64,000 nt of DNA from Aquincola tertiaricarbonis (GTDB taxonomy: Bacteria; Pseudomonadota; Gammaproteobacteria; Burkholderiales; Burkholderiaceae_C), in assembly GCF_023573145.1 (NCBI RefSeq), contig NZ_CP097635.1:2666001-2730000 (forward strand). The letters are read 5' to 3'. The translations under genes were made by a program, and so were the position numbers. Shown piece by piece: positions 40,682 through 51,572 of the stretch (positions within the stretch are counted from its first letter, which is position 1; every line of letters starts with the position of its first letter). A model generated the notes under the pieces. It was not told the origin of the DNA. It made no database searches and was given only the letters and a program-made list of their open reading frames with translations.

Positions 40682-41674
40682 ATGACCCGCACCCACGGCG
40701 GCCCCGACGCCCGCGGCCCGGCGCGCTTCGACTTCTCGACCAATGCCAACGCCACCGGCCCGTGCCCGATGGCGCTGGCCGCCGTGCAGGCCGCCGATGC
40801 CAGCCGCTACCCCGACCCCGGCTACACCGCGCTGCGGGCACGGCTGGCGGCCTTTCATGGCGTGGCGCCGCAGCGCATCTTGCTGGCCGCCAGTGGCAGT
40901 GAGTTCATCCAGCGCATCACCGCCGTCGGCGCCCGGCTGCAGCCCGGCCCGGTGGACGTGCCGGCGCTGGCCTATGGCGACTACCGCGCCGCCGCGCAGG
41001 CCTGGGGCCGCGAGGTGGTGACGGCCGACGACCCCCGCGCCACGCTACGCTGGCAGGCCGAGCCCAGCAGCCCGCTGGGCCAGGATGCGCCACCGCCCGC
41101 CGACCCCGGCGACCGCCCCACCGTGCTGGACGCGGTGTACGCGCCGCTGCGCCTGCAAGGGCAGGGCGCGTGGACGGCGGTACAACGCGACCAAGTGTTC
41201 GTGATGCACAGCCCCAACAAGGCCCTGGGCCTGTGCGGCGTGCGCGGCGCCTATGTGGTGGCGCCCGATGCCGCCTCCGGCCTGGCCTGGGACGTGGCCG
41301 CCTGGTGCCAGGCGCTGCAGGCGGCCGAGGCTTCCTGGCTGCTGTCGGCGCAGGGCGTGGCGATGCTGCAGAGCTGGACGCAGGAGGGCACGCAGCAGTG
41401 GCTGCGTGAATCGCTGGTGGTGCTGCGGGGCTGGAAGGCGGAGCTGGTCGAGCTGTTGGACCAGCGTTGCTTCGAGCTGCAACCCAGCGTGACGCCCTTC
41501 TTCGTCGCCCGCCCACCGGAGGGCCTGAAGGCCGCGGCGCTGCGTGAAGCGGGCATCGCGGTGCGAGAGACGACTTCGTTCGGACTGCCGGGCTGCTGGC
41601 GGCTGTCTGCTCAGCCGGGTGACGCGATGCAAGCGCTGGCCACCTCGATGGACAAAGAGCAAGCCGCATGCTGA
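40682..41674 (+). CDS. cobC: L-threonine-O-3-phosphate decarboxylase-like aminotransferase fold enzyme
   Basis: 330 residues, class I/II PLP fold. FDFSTNANATGPCP and YPDPGYTALR at the N-terminus, ASGSEFIQRI, and the PLP Lys in HSPNKALGLCGVRGAY. The CobC/CobD family makes (R)-1-amino-2-propanol phosphate for the nucleotide loop. Last recognised gene of the operon, 13 bases after cobO. ATG 40682 was taken; no strong ribosome site is seen. Genes for SUMT, CobK/CbiJ, CobQ, CobD/CbiB, CobU, CobS and CobT are not in the window. Confidence 0.88.
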   Translation: MTRTHGGPDARGPARFDFSTNANATGPCPMALAAVQAADASRYPDPGYTALRARLAAFHGVAPQRILLAASGSEFIQRITAVGARLQPGPVDVPALAYGDYRAAAQAWGREVVTADDPRATLRWQAEPSSPLGQDAPPPADPGDRPTVLDAVYAPLRLQGQGAWTAVQRDQVFVMHSPNKALGLCGVRGAYVVAPDAASGLAWDVAAWCQALQAAEASWLLSAQGVAMLQSWTQEGTQQWLRESLVVLRGWKAELVELLDQRCFELQPSVTPFFVARPPEGLKAAALREAGIAVRETTSFGLPGCWRLSAQPGDAMQALATSMDKEQAAC

Positions 41675-41676
41675 GT

Positions 41677-41695
41677 GTTGGCATACTCTGCCAAC
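41677..41695. promoter_or_regulatory. Operator-like inverted repeat of the toxin-antitoxin operon
   Basis: GTTGGCATACTCTGCCAAC: 7-bp arms around TACTC, 31 bases before the antitoxin start and just after the cobC stop. ParD-type antitoxins repress their own promoters through such sites, and the central TACTCT could be part of a -10 element. Confidence 0.6.
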
Positions 41696-41726
41696 AAGTC
41701 CCTCATCCATAGCGCAGGAGTGCCCC

Positions 41727-42020
41727 ATGCCCACACGCAACGTCGTTTTGAGCGATCACCAGCATGCGCTGGTGGAAGGTCTGGTGCAGTCGGGTCGTTA
41801 CCAGAACGCCAGCGAGGTGCTTCGCGAGGGTCTCCGGCTGATCGAAGATCGTGAGCGCGCCCAGGAGGCCAAGCTGACCGCTTTGAAACAGGCGGCCCGC
41901 AAGGGCTGGGCAGACCTGTCGGCTGGACGCTTTGCGGACGTGGAAGACGACCAGCTCGAGGACTTCATCGGGCAGCTGGGTCGCCGAGCTGCGGCCAAGG
42001 GCAGTACCTCCGGCGCATGA
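41727..42020 (+). CDS. ParD-like type II antitoxin
   Basis: 97 residues. N-terminal ribbon-helix-helix (TRNVVLSDHQHALVEGLVQSG, shortened here to stay brief, then YQNASEVLREGLRLIEDRE) and an acidic, probably disordered C-terminus that would wrap the toxin. Overlaps the toxin gene by four bases. An inverted repeat upstream suits autorepression by the antitoxin-toxin complex. Ribosome site GCAGGAG precedes ATG 41727. Confidence 0.9.
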   Translation: MPTRNVVLSDHQHALVEGLVQSGRYQNASEVLREGLRLIEDRERAQEAKLTALKQAARKGWADLSAGRFADVEDDQLEDFIGQLGRRAAAKGSTSGA

Positions 42021-42382
42021 TCCGCTATCGCTTGTCCGATACGGCTCAGGCGGACATTGAGCAGATCCTTGCATGGACCCATGAGCACTTTGGCGAGCCA
42101 GCGCGGCTGCGTTACCAGCGCCTCATCATTGCTGCCCTGCGAGATCTGTCGACCGATCCGCAGCGGTTGGGCAGCGTCGAACGACCTGAACTGGGTCGAG
42201 GCGTGCGGACCTGGCACCTGCGCCTGAGTCGTGATCATGTGGACCCTTCGCCGCAGCGGGTGCGACGACCCAGGCACTTCCTCGTGTATCGGGTGGAGCC
42301 CGACTTGCTGGTGGTGGGTCGCGTCTTGCATGACGTGATGGAATTGGAACGCCATCTTCCGCCGGGTGCACGCTGGGAGTAG
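42017..42382 (+). CDS. ParE/RelE-superfamily toxin
   Basis: 121 residues, slightly longer than typical ParE (about 95-105). Pattern YRLSDTAQADIEQILAWTHEHFGE, ALRDLSTDPQRLG, then FLVYRVEPDLLVVGRVLHDVMELERHLP, as in ParE-type toxins. An insertion of roughly 15 residues (LSRDHVDPSPQRVRRPRH) precedes the HFLVYR strand. ParE members poison gyrase, RelE members cleave mRNA; the sequence is nearer ParE, but the target is inferred. Translationally coupled to the antitoxin. Confidence 0.88.
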   Translation: MIRYRLSDTAQADIEQILAWTHEHFGEPARLRYQRLIIAALRDLSTDPQRLGSVERPELGRGVRTWHLRLSRDHVDPSPQRVRRPRHFLVYRVEPDLLVVGRVLHDVMELERHLPPGARWE

Positions 42383-42420
42383 CGTCCAACTCGCTGACCC
42401 GCACGCTCCGCCTCAGCCCT

Positions 42421-43353
42421 TCACCCCACTCGCCACCGCCCCGGCGTCATACCCGTCACCCGCCGGAACGCCTGGGTGAAGTGCGACTGGCTGGCAAAGC
42501 CCAGCTGGTTCGCCAGTTGGGCCAGCGGCGTGCGCGGGGCGGCGCGCAGCAGCTGGCAGGCCACCTGGATGCGCCGCTCGGTCACGTAGGCATGGGGCGA
42601 TCGCTCGAAGCTGCGCTTGAAGGCACGCGCGAAGTGCGCCGCGCTCAGGCCGGCCAGCGCGGCCAGTTCGTCCACCGACAGGTCGTCGGCCAGATGTTCG
42701 TCGATGTGCTCGCGCAGCCGACTGCATTGCACCGGCGACAGCCGGGCCTGTGCACGCTCGGGCGGGCCGGCATGGGCGCCGTGTTCGCTCGTCAGCCAGC
42801 CCAGCAGCGCCAGCGACAGGCCTTGTGCATACAGCCGGCCATGCGGGCCGCCCTGGCTGGCTTCGTCCCACAGCTGCAGCACGAGGTCGGTCACCCGCGC
42901 ATCGAACAGCTCATGCCGCGTGGGCAGTGCCAGCACCGCGCCATCGCCCTGCAGCAGCGCGCCTACCTGGGCGGCCGGCAGCTGCAGCGCCACCACCTCG
43001 CCGCGCTGGCCCTGCCAGCGCGCTTCGTCCACGCAGAAGCCGGCGCCATAGAGCTCGAACATGCCGGGTGAAGCGTCCAGGTCGAGGGCCCGGCGGCCGG
43101 TGGTGTAGCAGCGTTTGCCGCGGCCCGAGCGGGCCACCGCCAGCGACGGATGGCACATCTGCATCTGGGCCACCACCGCATCGCCGGGCAGCAGCTGCAG
43201 TGTCATCGGCAGGCCCGTCCAGGCGGGCGGCGCCGACAGCAGGGGCAGCATCACCTGGTCAGCGTCGGTGCCGCTCACGCCCACGCAGCTGCCCCACGCG
43301 GTTGCGCGCCGGGTGCCGGCCGAGGGCGCTGGAAGCAGATCGGGCGAGGCCAT
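42421..43353 (-). CDS. AraC family transcriptional regulator
   Basis: 310 residues. A variable N-terminal domain (about 1-205) is followed by the two-HTH AraC/XylS domain: LREHIDEHLADDLSVDELAALAGLSAAHFARAFKRSF (given in part) and LANQLGFASQSHFTQAFRRVTGMTPGRWR. The N-terminal part resembles the AraC-binding-like-domain regulators that sense aromatic acids. Divergent from the tannase-family gene (192 bases apart), which it probably controls. Confidence 0.9.
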   Translation of the reverse strand: MASPDLLPAPSAGTRRATAWGSCVGVSGTDADQVMLPLLSAPPAWTGLPMTLQLLPGDAVVAQMQMCHPSLAVARSGRGKRCYTTGRRALDLDASPGMFELYGAGFCVDEARWQGQRGEVVALQLPAAQVGALLQGDGAVLALPTRHELFDARVTDLVLQLWDEASQGGPHGRLYAQGLSLALLGWLTSEHGAHAGPPERAQARLSPVQCSRLREHIDEHLADDLSVDELAALAGLSAAHFARAFKRSFERSPHAYVTERRIQVACQLLRAAPRTPLAQLANQLGFASQSHFTQAFRRVTGMTPGRWRVG

Positions 43354-43545
43354 TTGGCATGCAGTTTATTGCTTGGTTCCGTGCGCCATCAGCGCGGGCA
43401 AACCCCGACGGACAAGCGCAGGGCGATGACAAACCAGCGCAGGTTCCTGGTAGACCTGGGCGTCTCTCGTTTCTATCGTCGCTCCACTTGCCCAGCCGCT
43501 GTGGGGCGCAAGTGCACTTTAGTGCTACATCATGAGGAGACAAGG

Positions 43546-45330
43546 ATGATGAACCCGATGCAAGGCCGGCGCCTGGCCGCCGGTCTGGGCCTGGCGGCCA
43601 CGGTGCTGCTGGCCGCTTGCGGCAGCAACGACGACGACCGCGCCGCACTGGCCTGCGACAGCAGCCTGGCCACCGCCTTCCAGCCCGATGCGCAGACCTC
43701 GGTGGTCGCGGTCAAGGCATTCAGCAAGGGTGATGCGTTGCTGCTCAGCGGCAGCGCCAGCGCCAACACGCCCACCGCGGCGGCCGACGTCTGCATGGTC
43801 AAGCTCAACGTGGGGCCGGGCAACCCGGGGCCGGCCGGTGCGCCGTCCACTTCGGCCGGCATTGGCATCGAGGTGTGGCTGCCTGCCAAGGCGGCCTGGA
43901 ACAACCGCATCCATGCGCTGGGCGGCGGCGGTTGGCAGGGCGGCCCGGCCGGTTCGGCCACGGCGATTGCCAGCACCGCGGCGGCGGCCGTCGCCGGGGT
44001 GGAGGGCGCGGTGTCCTCCGTCACCGACACCGGCCATGCCGTCACGGGCACCGGCGCCTTCGCGATGAACCCGGACGGCAGCATCAACCAGACGCTGTGG
44101 ACCGACTTCGCCACCCGCGCCATCCATGAACAGGCGGTCAAGACCAAGGCGCTGGCCGCGGCCTACTACGGCCGCCCGGCGCGCTGGGCCTACTGGGAAG
44201 GGGGCTCCACCGGGGGCCGCCAGGGCCTGAACCTGGCGCTCAACCACCCCGAGCACTACGACGGCATGGTGGCCAACTACCCGGCCATCCACTGGACCCG
44301 CTTCATCACCAGCGAGCTGTACCCGCAGATCGTCTACCAGCGCGACCTGGGCGGCACGCCGCTGAGCAAGGCGCAAGTGGACCTGGTGTCCAACGCGGCC
44401 ATCAGCGCCTGCGACACGGTGGGCGGCACGCACCTGGGCTACCTGATCGACCCGGCGGCTTGCCGCTACAACCCCGTGCAGGATGCGGCCGTGCTGTGCG
44501 CGGCCGACGGTGGCAGCAACACCACCACGGCCTGCGTGAGCCGACTGCAGGCGCAGGCGCTCAACAAGATCTGGTATGGCATGACCAGCGACGGCAGCGT
44601 GCCCGACCCGGCCACCGACAACGGCTGGCAGCAGGTCATCGCCAGCACCTTGATGGGCAACGGGCTGCAACGCTGGACGGGCCTGACCCGCGGCACCAAC
44701 CTGGGCCTGCTGGCCGGCGCGCAGACCGAGTTCACCATCGCCTCGGACCTGGTGGCGCTGGAACTGGAAGACCCGACGCTGGCGGGCACCAGCTTCCTAA
44801 ATGCCAAGGCCAATGGCCAAGCGGGCTGGAAGCAGCTGAGCTATGCGCAGCTGAACAATGCCTATGAACGCGGCCTGGCGCTGCAAAGCCAGTTCGCCAA
44901 CATCAACACCGACAACCCGGACCTGAGCGCCTACAGAAACCGCGGCGGCAAGATCCTGACCTGGCATGGCCTGGCCGACGAGCTGATCGCGCCGCAAGGC
45001 ACGATCAACTACTACCACCGCGTGGCCGCCGCAATGGGCGGCATGGCCAACGCGCAATCGTTCTTCCGGCTCTACCTGGTGCCCGGCCAGGGCCACGGCA
45101 CCCCCAACGGCACGTCGAATCCCAACGCCATCATCCCCGCCGTGGCCGCCAGCCAGATGTACGGCCTGCTGACCGACTGGGTGGAAAAAGGCACCGCCCC
45201 CGACCAGGTGCTGCTGAGCACCACCACCAGCGCCGGCACCACCCGCTCGATGCCGGTGTGCGTGTATCCCAAGAAGATCACGTACCAGGGTGGGGATGTG
45301 GGGGTGGGTGCGAGCTACGGGTGCAGTTGA
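43546..45330 (+). CDS. Tannase/feruloyl esterase family lipoprotein
   Basis: 594 residues. Lipoprotein signal with Cys25 (LLAAC). The alpha/beta hydrolase core is of the tannase/feruloyl esterase/MHETase family: WEGGSTGGRQGLNLALNHPEHYDG with nucleophile Ser221, an Asp in TWHGLADELIAP and the catalytic His in YLVPGQGHGTPNG. Ordinary members have Cys just before the Ser and just after the His (CS-D-HC); here both are Gly. It would hydrolyse an aromatic ester at the outer membrane or in the periplasm; the substrate is unknown. ATG 43546 follows GAGGAGAC. Confidence 0.87.
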   Translation: MMNPMQGRRLAAGLGLAATVLLAACGSNDDDRAALACDSSLATAFQPDAQTSVVAVKAFSKGDALLLSGSASANTPTAAADVCMVKLNVGPGNPGPAGAPSTSAGIGIEVWLPAKAAWNNRIHALGGGGWQGGPAGSATAIASTAAAAVAGVEGAVSSVTDTGHAVTGTGAFAMNPDGSINQTLWTDFATRAIHEQAVKTKALAAAYYGRPARWAYWEGGSTGGRQGLNLALNHPEHYDGMVANYPAIHWTRFITSELYPQIVYQRDLGGTPLSKAQVDLVSNAAISACDTVGGTHLGYLIDPAACRYNPVQDAAVLCAADGGSNTTTACVSRLQAQALNKIWYGMTSDGSVPDPATDNGWQQVIASTLMGNGLQRWTGLTRGTNLGLLAGAQTEFTIASDLVALELEDPTLAGTSFLNAKANGQAGWKQLSYAQLNNAYERGLALQSQFANINTDNPDLSAYRNRGGKILTWHGLADELIAPQGTINYYHRVAAAMGGMANAQSFFRLYLVPGQGHGTPNGTSNPNAIIPAVAASQMYGLLTDWVEKGTAPDQVLLSTTTSAGTTRSMPVCVYPKKITYQGGDVGVGASYGCS

Positions 45331-45421
45331 GCAGGGCCGACGTCGTCTGATGTGTGGATGTCAAGCCAGGGGCCGGGCGCTACAAGCCCAGTACCTGGGT
45401 TGACCCATGCAGGAGGACGTC

Positions 45422-47344
45422 ATGAGGGTTCGTCGTCGCCAGCGCTCGCGCAGCCATTGGATGGTCATGGCAGCCACCTCGTCAGCCGTGGTGGCCGTCA
45501 CCGGCTGCAGCATGATGAATCCCTACGACCATGTCAGCCTGGTTCCGCCGCCAGCTGCGCCGGACGCAGCTCCGGCGCGGTTCCGGCTCGCAGGCGGCGC
45601 AGACGAGGGACTGCGGGTGGCCGAGTCGATGCGGCAAACCTACTTCAACAACCTGAAGTACACGTCCTACCTGCGCAATGGCACGGCCGTTCTGGCAGGC
45701 ACGCTCACGGGCTGGACGATCTACAACGCGACCAAGCCTGACGGCGCCGGCAGTGGCGCCTCTGAGGCCAACACACGCCGCGGCGTGCGGCTGGGTGCGA
45801 CGCTGGCGACGCTCTACGGGCTGCGCGAAGTCTTCGTCAACCCCGAGCAGGACGCCGCCTATGTGGCGGGCTACCAGGCGTTGACCTGCCTGATGCTGCA
45901 GTCTTCTCCCTTGCTGATGACGCAGTTCGATCCGAAGAGCGGTACTGGCGGGCAGTCCAGCCAGCCACCGGCTCCCACAGGTGCCGCCTACACGCCGGCA
46001 GTGCGTGTGCGTACCGACGACATCGGCGATGCCGACTGGCTGGAGGCCTCACTCAACCGGTTGGAGCAGACCATCTTTCGCGTGCATAAGCGCGTGGCGC
46101 AGGATGCTTTGCGTGCCGATGCCTTTGCGGAAGGCGATGCCGACGTTGCGAAGAAGCAGGCCTACCTGCACGGCCAGATCAAGGCCACCCGCAAGGCGTT
46201 GTCGTATGCCCGCACTTCGTTGGCGGAGGGGCGGGCGCTGCTGCACTCGGTGGACCATGTGGGCGCCGAGCTGACCAAGCGTGTGGGATTGGTGGTGTCG
46301 GCCGTCAACGGTCAGGTGCAATCCACTCAACGCGATGTGGCCGGTGCGGCGGATGCGTTGACCAAGGCCGATGACCTGCTGGGCACGGTGAGAGGGCTGG
46401 GCGGTGGCACCGAAGCCGATCAGGCCGATATCGCGACTGCATCAGCGCAAAGCGCCGCCGAATTCTGGCTGTGGCCTGCGTCGATGCCTTCGATCCGGTT
46501 GGCCGGTCCCATGAGCACCGCGGTGGATGTGCTGCTGGCCCAGGCACCGGTGGCCCAGGCGGGTACACCATCCGTCGTGAAGAAGAAGCCGGCCGGAACG
46601 GGGCCGGTGAAGTCCAAAGCGTTGCCGGCCGAAGTCGTTGCAGACGCCGCCACGGCTGCCGAGTTGCAAGCAATCCGGGATGCTTTGGATGCTGCGCTCA
46701 AGGCCATGGCGGAACGAAAGGCGAAGGCGGATCAAGCTGAACTCCTGAAGAAGAAGCAGGAAGAGATCGACCGGCTGCAGGCTGCGATGACGAAGATGAA
46801 GACGCAGGCGCTTTGGGAACAGGCGGCCTGCAGCAATAACGAGATCGGATGCGCCGCGTCGTTGGCTGCCGAGACCGAAGAGCTTTTCGCGGACCGCCGA
46901 CCGGTGGCGCAGGCCTTGCTCAATTTCCGTCGAGCCGTTCGACAGGTCGGCGATACCCCGGAGTGCAATGAACTGGCCGCGCTGAGGGTCACGCCCAGCG
47001 AGCCTTTTTATGCCCGCCCGGGGGACACGGTGTCGTTCTTCGTCAGCCAGCGCGACAAGGGGAATCCGTCGGCGTTCATGAACGGGCCGACCGACGAAAA
47101 GTCGGGCATCAAGTTCTCGTTCAATGGCGTCGAAGGCTCGACGGCAGGCTTGTTCCGCGCAGACCTTACCGTAGGCCCGGACATGAAGCGCCAGCAGGTG
47201 CGTGTGGTCTTCTCCAATTCGAAGGGCACTGCGCGCCGGGAGGTGGTGCTGCTGGCCGGGGCCACCGCCGCCTCCGCCTCCTCGCCCGCTCCGACAGCTT
47301 CGGCCGCTTCGGCACCTTCTGCGGGAGATGCAAAAGCCAAGTGA
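45422..47344 (+). CDS. Unrecognised lipoprotein with coiled-coil segments
   Basis: 640 residues from ATG 45422, five bases after AGGAGG; the ATG at 45407 precedes that site and is rejected. Lipoprotein signal with Cys29 (VAVTGC). Predominantly helical: a segment with YFNNLKYTSYLRNGTAVLAG that may be a short membrane helix, a long helical region (about 210-330) and a charged coiled coil (about 420-470, ERKAKADQAELLKKKQEEID). The C-terminal portion looks like a small beta domain (PFYARPGDTVSFFVSQRD) and the end is Ala/Ser/Pro-rich. No family recognised. Codon choice is less GC-biased than in neighbours, hinting at later acquisition. Confidence 0.8.
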   Translation: MRVRRRQRSRSHWMVMAATSSAVVAVTGCSMMNPYDHVSLVPPPAAPDAAPARFRLAGGADEGLRVAESMRQTYFNNLKYTSYLRNGTAVLAGTLTGWTIYNATKPDGAGSGASEANTRRGVRLGATLATLYGLREVFVNPEQDAAYVAGYQALTCLMLQSSPLLMTQFDPKSGTGGQSSQPPAPTGAAYTPAVRVRTDDIGDADWLEASLNRLEQTIFRVHKRVAQDALRADAFAEGDADVAKKQAYLHGQIKATRKALSYARTSLAEGRALLHSVDHVGAELTKRVGLVVSAVNGQVQSTQRDVAGAADALTKADDLLGTVRGLGGGTEADQADIATASAQSAAEFWLWPASMPSIRLAGPMSTAVDVLLAQAPVAQAGTPSVVKKKPAGTGPVKSKALPAEVVADAATAAELQAIRDALDAALKAMAERKAKADQAELLKKKQEEIDRLQAAMTKMKTQALWEQAACSNNEIGCAASLAAETEELFADRRPVAQALLNFRRAVRQVGDTPECNELAALRVTPSEPFYARPGDTVSFFVSQRDKGNPSAFMNGPTDEKSGIKFSFNGVEGSTAGLFRADLTVGPDMKRQQVRVVFSNSKGTARREVVLLAGATAASASSPAPTASAASAPSAGDAKAK

Positions 47345-50812
<3,468 letters not shown>

Positions 50813-50815
50813 GCC

Positions 50816-51469
50816 ATGGACCTGTTGCCGCTGTTGCAGCTGGCCGCACCGGTGATGCTGCGCGCCACCGGCTACACGCTGTTCTTCGCGGTCTCGGCCA
50901 TGGTGCTGGGGCTGGCGCTGGGCACGCTGGTGGCGCTGCTGCGCGTGCTGCGGCTGCCGGTGCTGGCACAGCTGGCGCAGCTGTACGTCAGCATCTTCCG
51001 CGGCACGCCGCTGCTGGTGCAGGTGTTCATCGTGTACTACGGGTTGCCCAGCATCGGCATCGAGTTCTCGCCGGTCACCGCGGGCATCCTGGCGCTCACG
51101 CTCAACGTGGCGGCGTACCTGAGTGAAAGCCTGCGCGGCGCGGTCAGCGGCATCGGCCAGGGCCAGTGGCTGGCCGGCACCAGCCTGGGCCTGACGCATG
51201 TGCAGACCCTGCGCTACGTGGTGGCGCCGCAGGCGCTGCGCACCGCGGTGCCCAGCCTCAGCAACTCGCTGATCAGCCTGATCAAGGACACCTCGCTGGT
51301 GTCGGTGATCGCGGTCACCGAGCTGATGCTGGCCACCAAGGAGCTGATCTCAACCACCTTCCAGCCGTTTCCGCTGTACCTGGCGGCGGCGGGCGTGTAC
51401 TGGGTGCTCAGCCTGCTGTTCGAGCAGGTGCAGCGAGTGCTGGAAAAGCGGCTGGCGTTTCCGGGCTGA
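50816..51469 (+). CDS. Amino-acid ABC transporter permease
   Basis: 217 residues, five or so membrane helices, HisM/GlnP family. The EAA-type loop for ATPase contact is SLGLTHVQTLRYVVAPQALRTAVPS, given here in part as YVVAPQALRTAVPS. N-terminal TGYTLFFAVSAMVLG is typical. No ATP-binding subunit gene follows; the next gene is a secretin. It must therefore share an ATPase encoded elsewhere. Confidence 0.92.
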   Translation: MDLLPLLQLAAPVMLRATGYTLFFAVSAMVLGLALGTLVALLRVLRLPVLAQLAQLYVSIFRGTPLLVQVFIVYYGLPSIGIEFSPVTAGILALTLNVAAYLSESLRGAVSGIGQGQWLAGTSLGLTHVQTLRYVVAPQALRTAVPSLSNSLISLIKDTSLVSVIAVTELMLATKELISTTFQPFPLYLAAAGVYWVLSLLFEQVQRVLEKRLAFPG

Positions 51470-51572
51470 GCAGGCCGCCCGGGGCATGTTGCTGCCGGCT
51501 TACCAGCGCCACAAGACCGGTTGACACAGGTCTTGCAGCATTGCAGCTTGCTACGCTGCCCTTGCGCCCTTC

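Noticed and set aside
51521..51557. TTGACA and TACGCT before gspD as a sigma-70 promoter
   Set aside because: The spacer would be 25 bases, too long for a functional pair.
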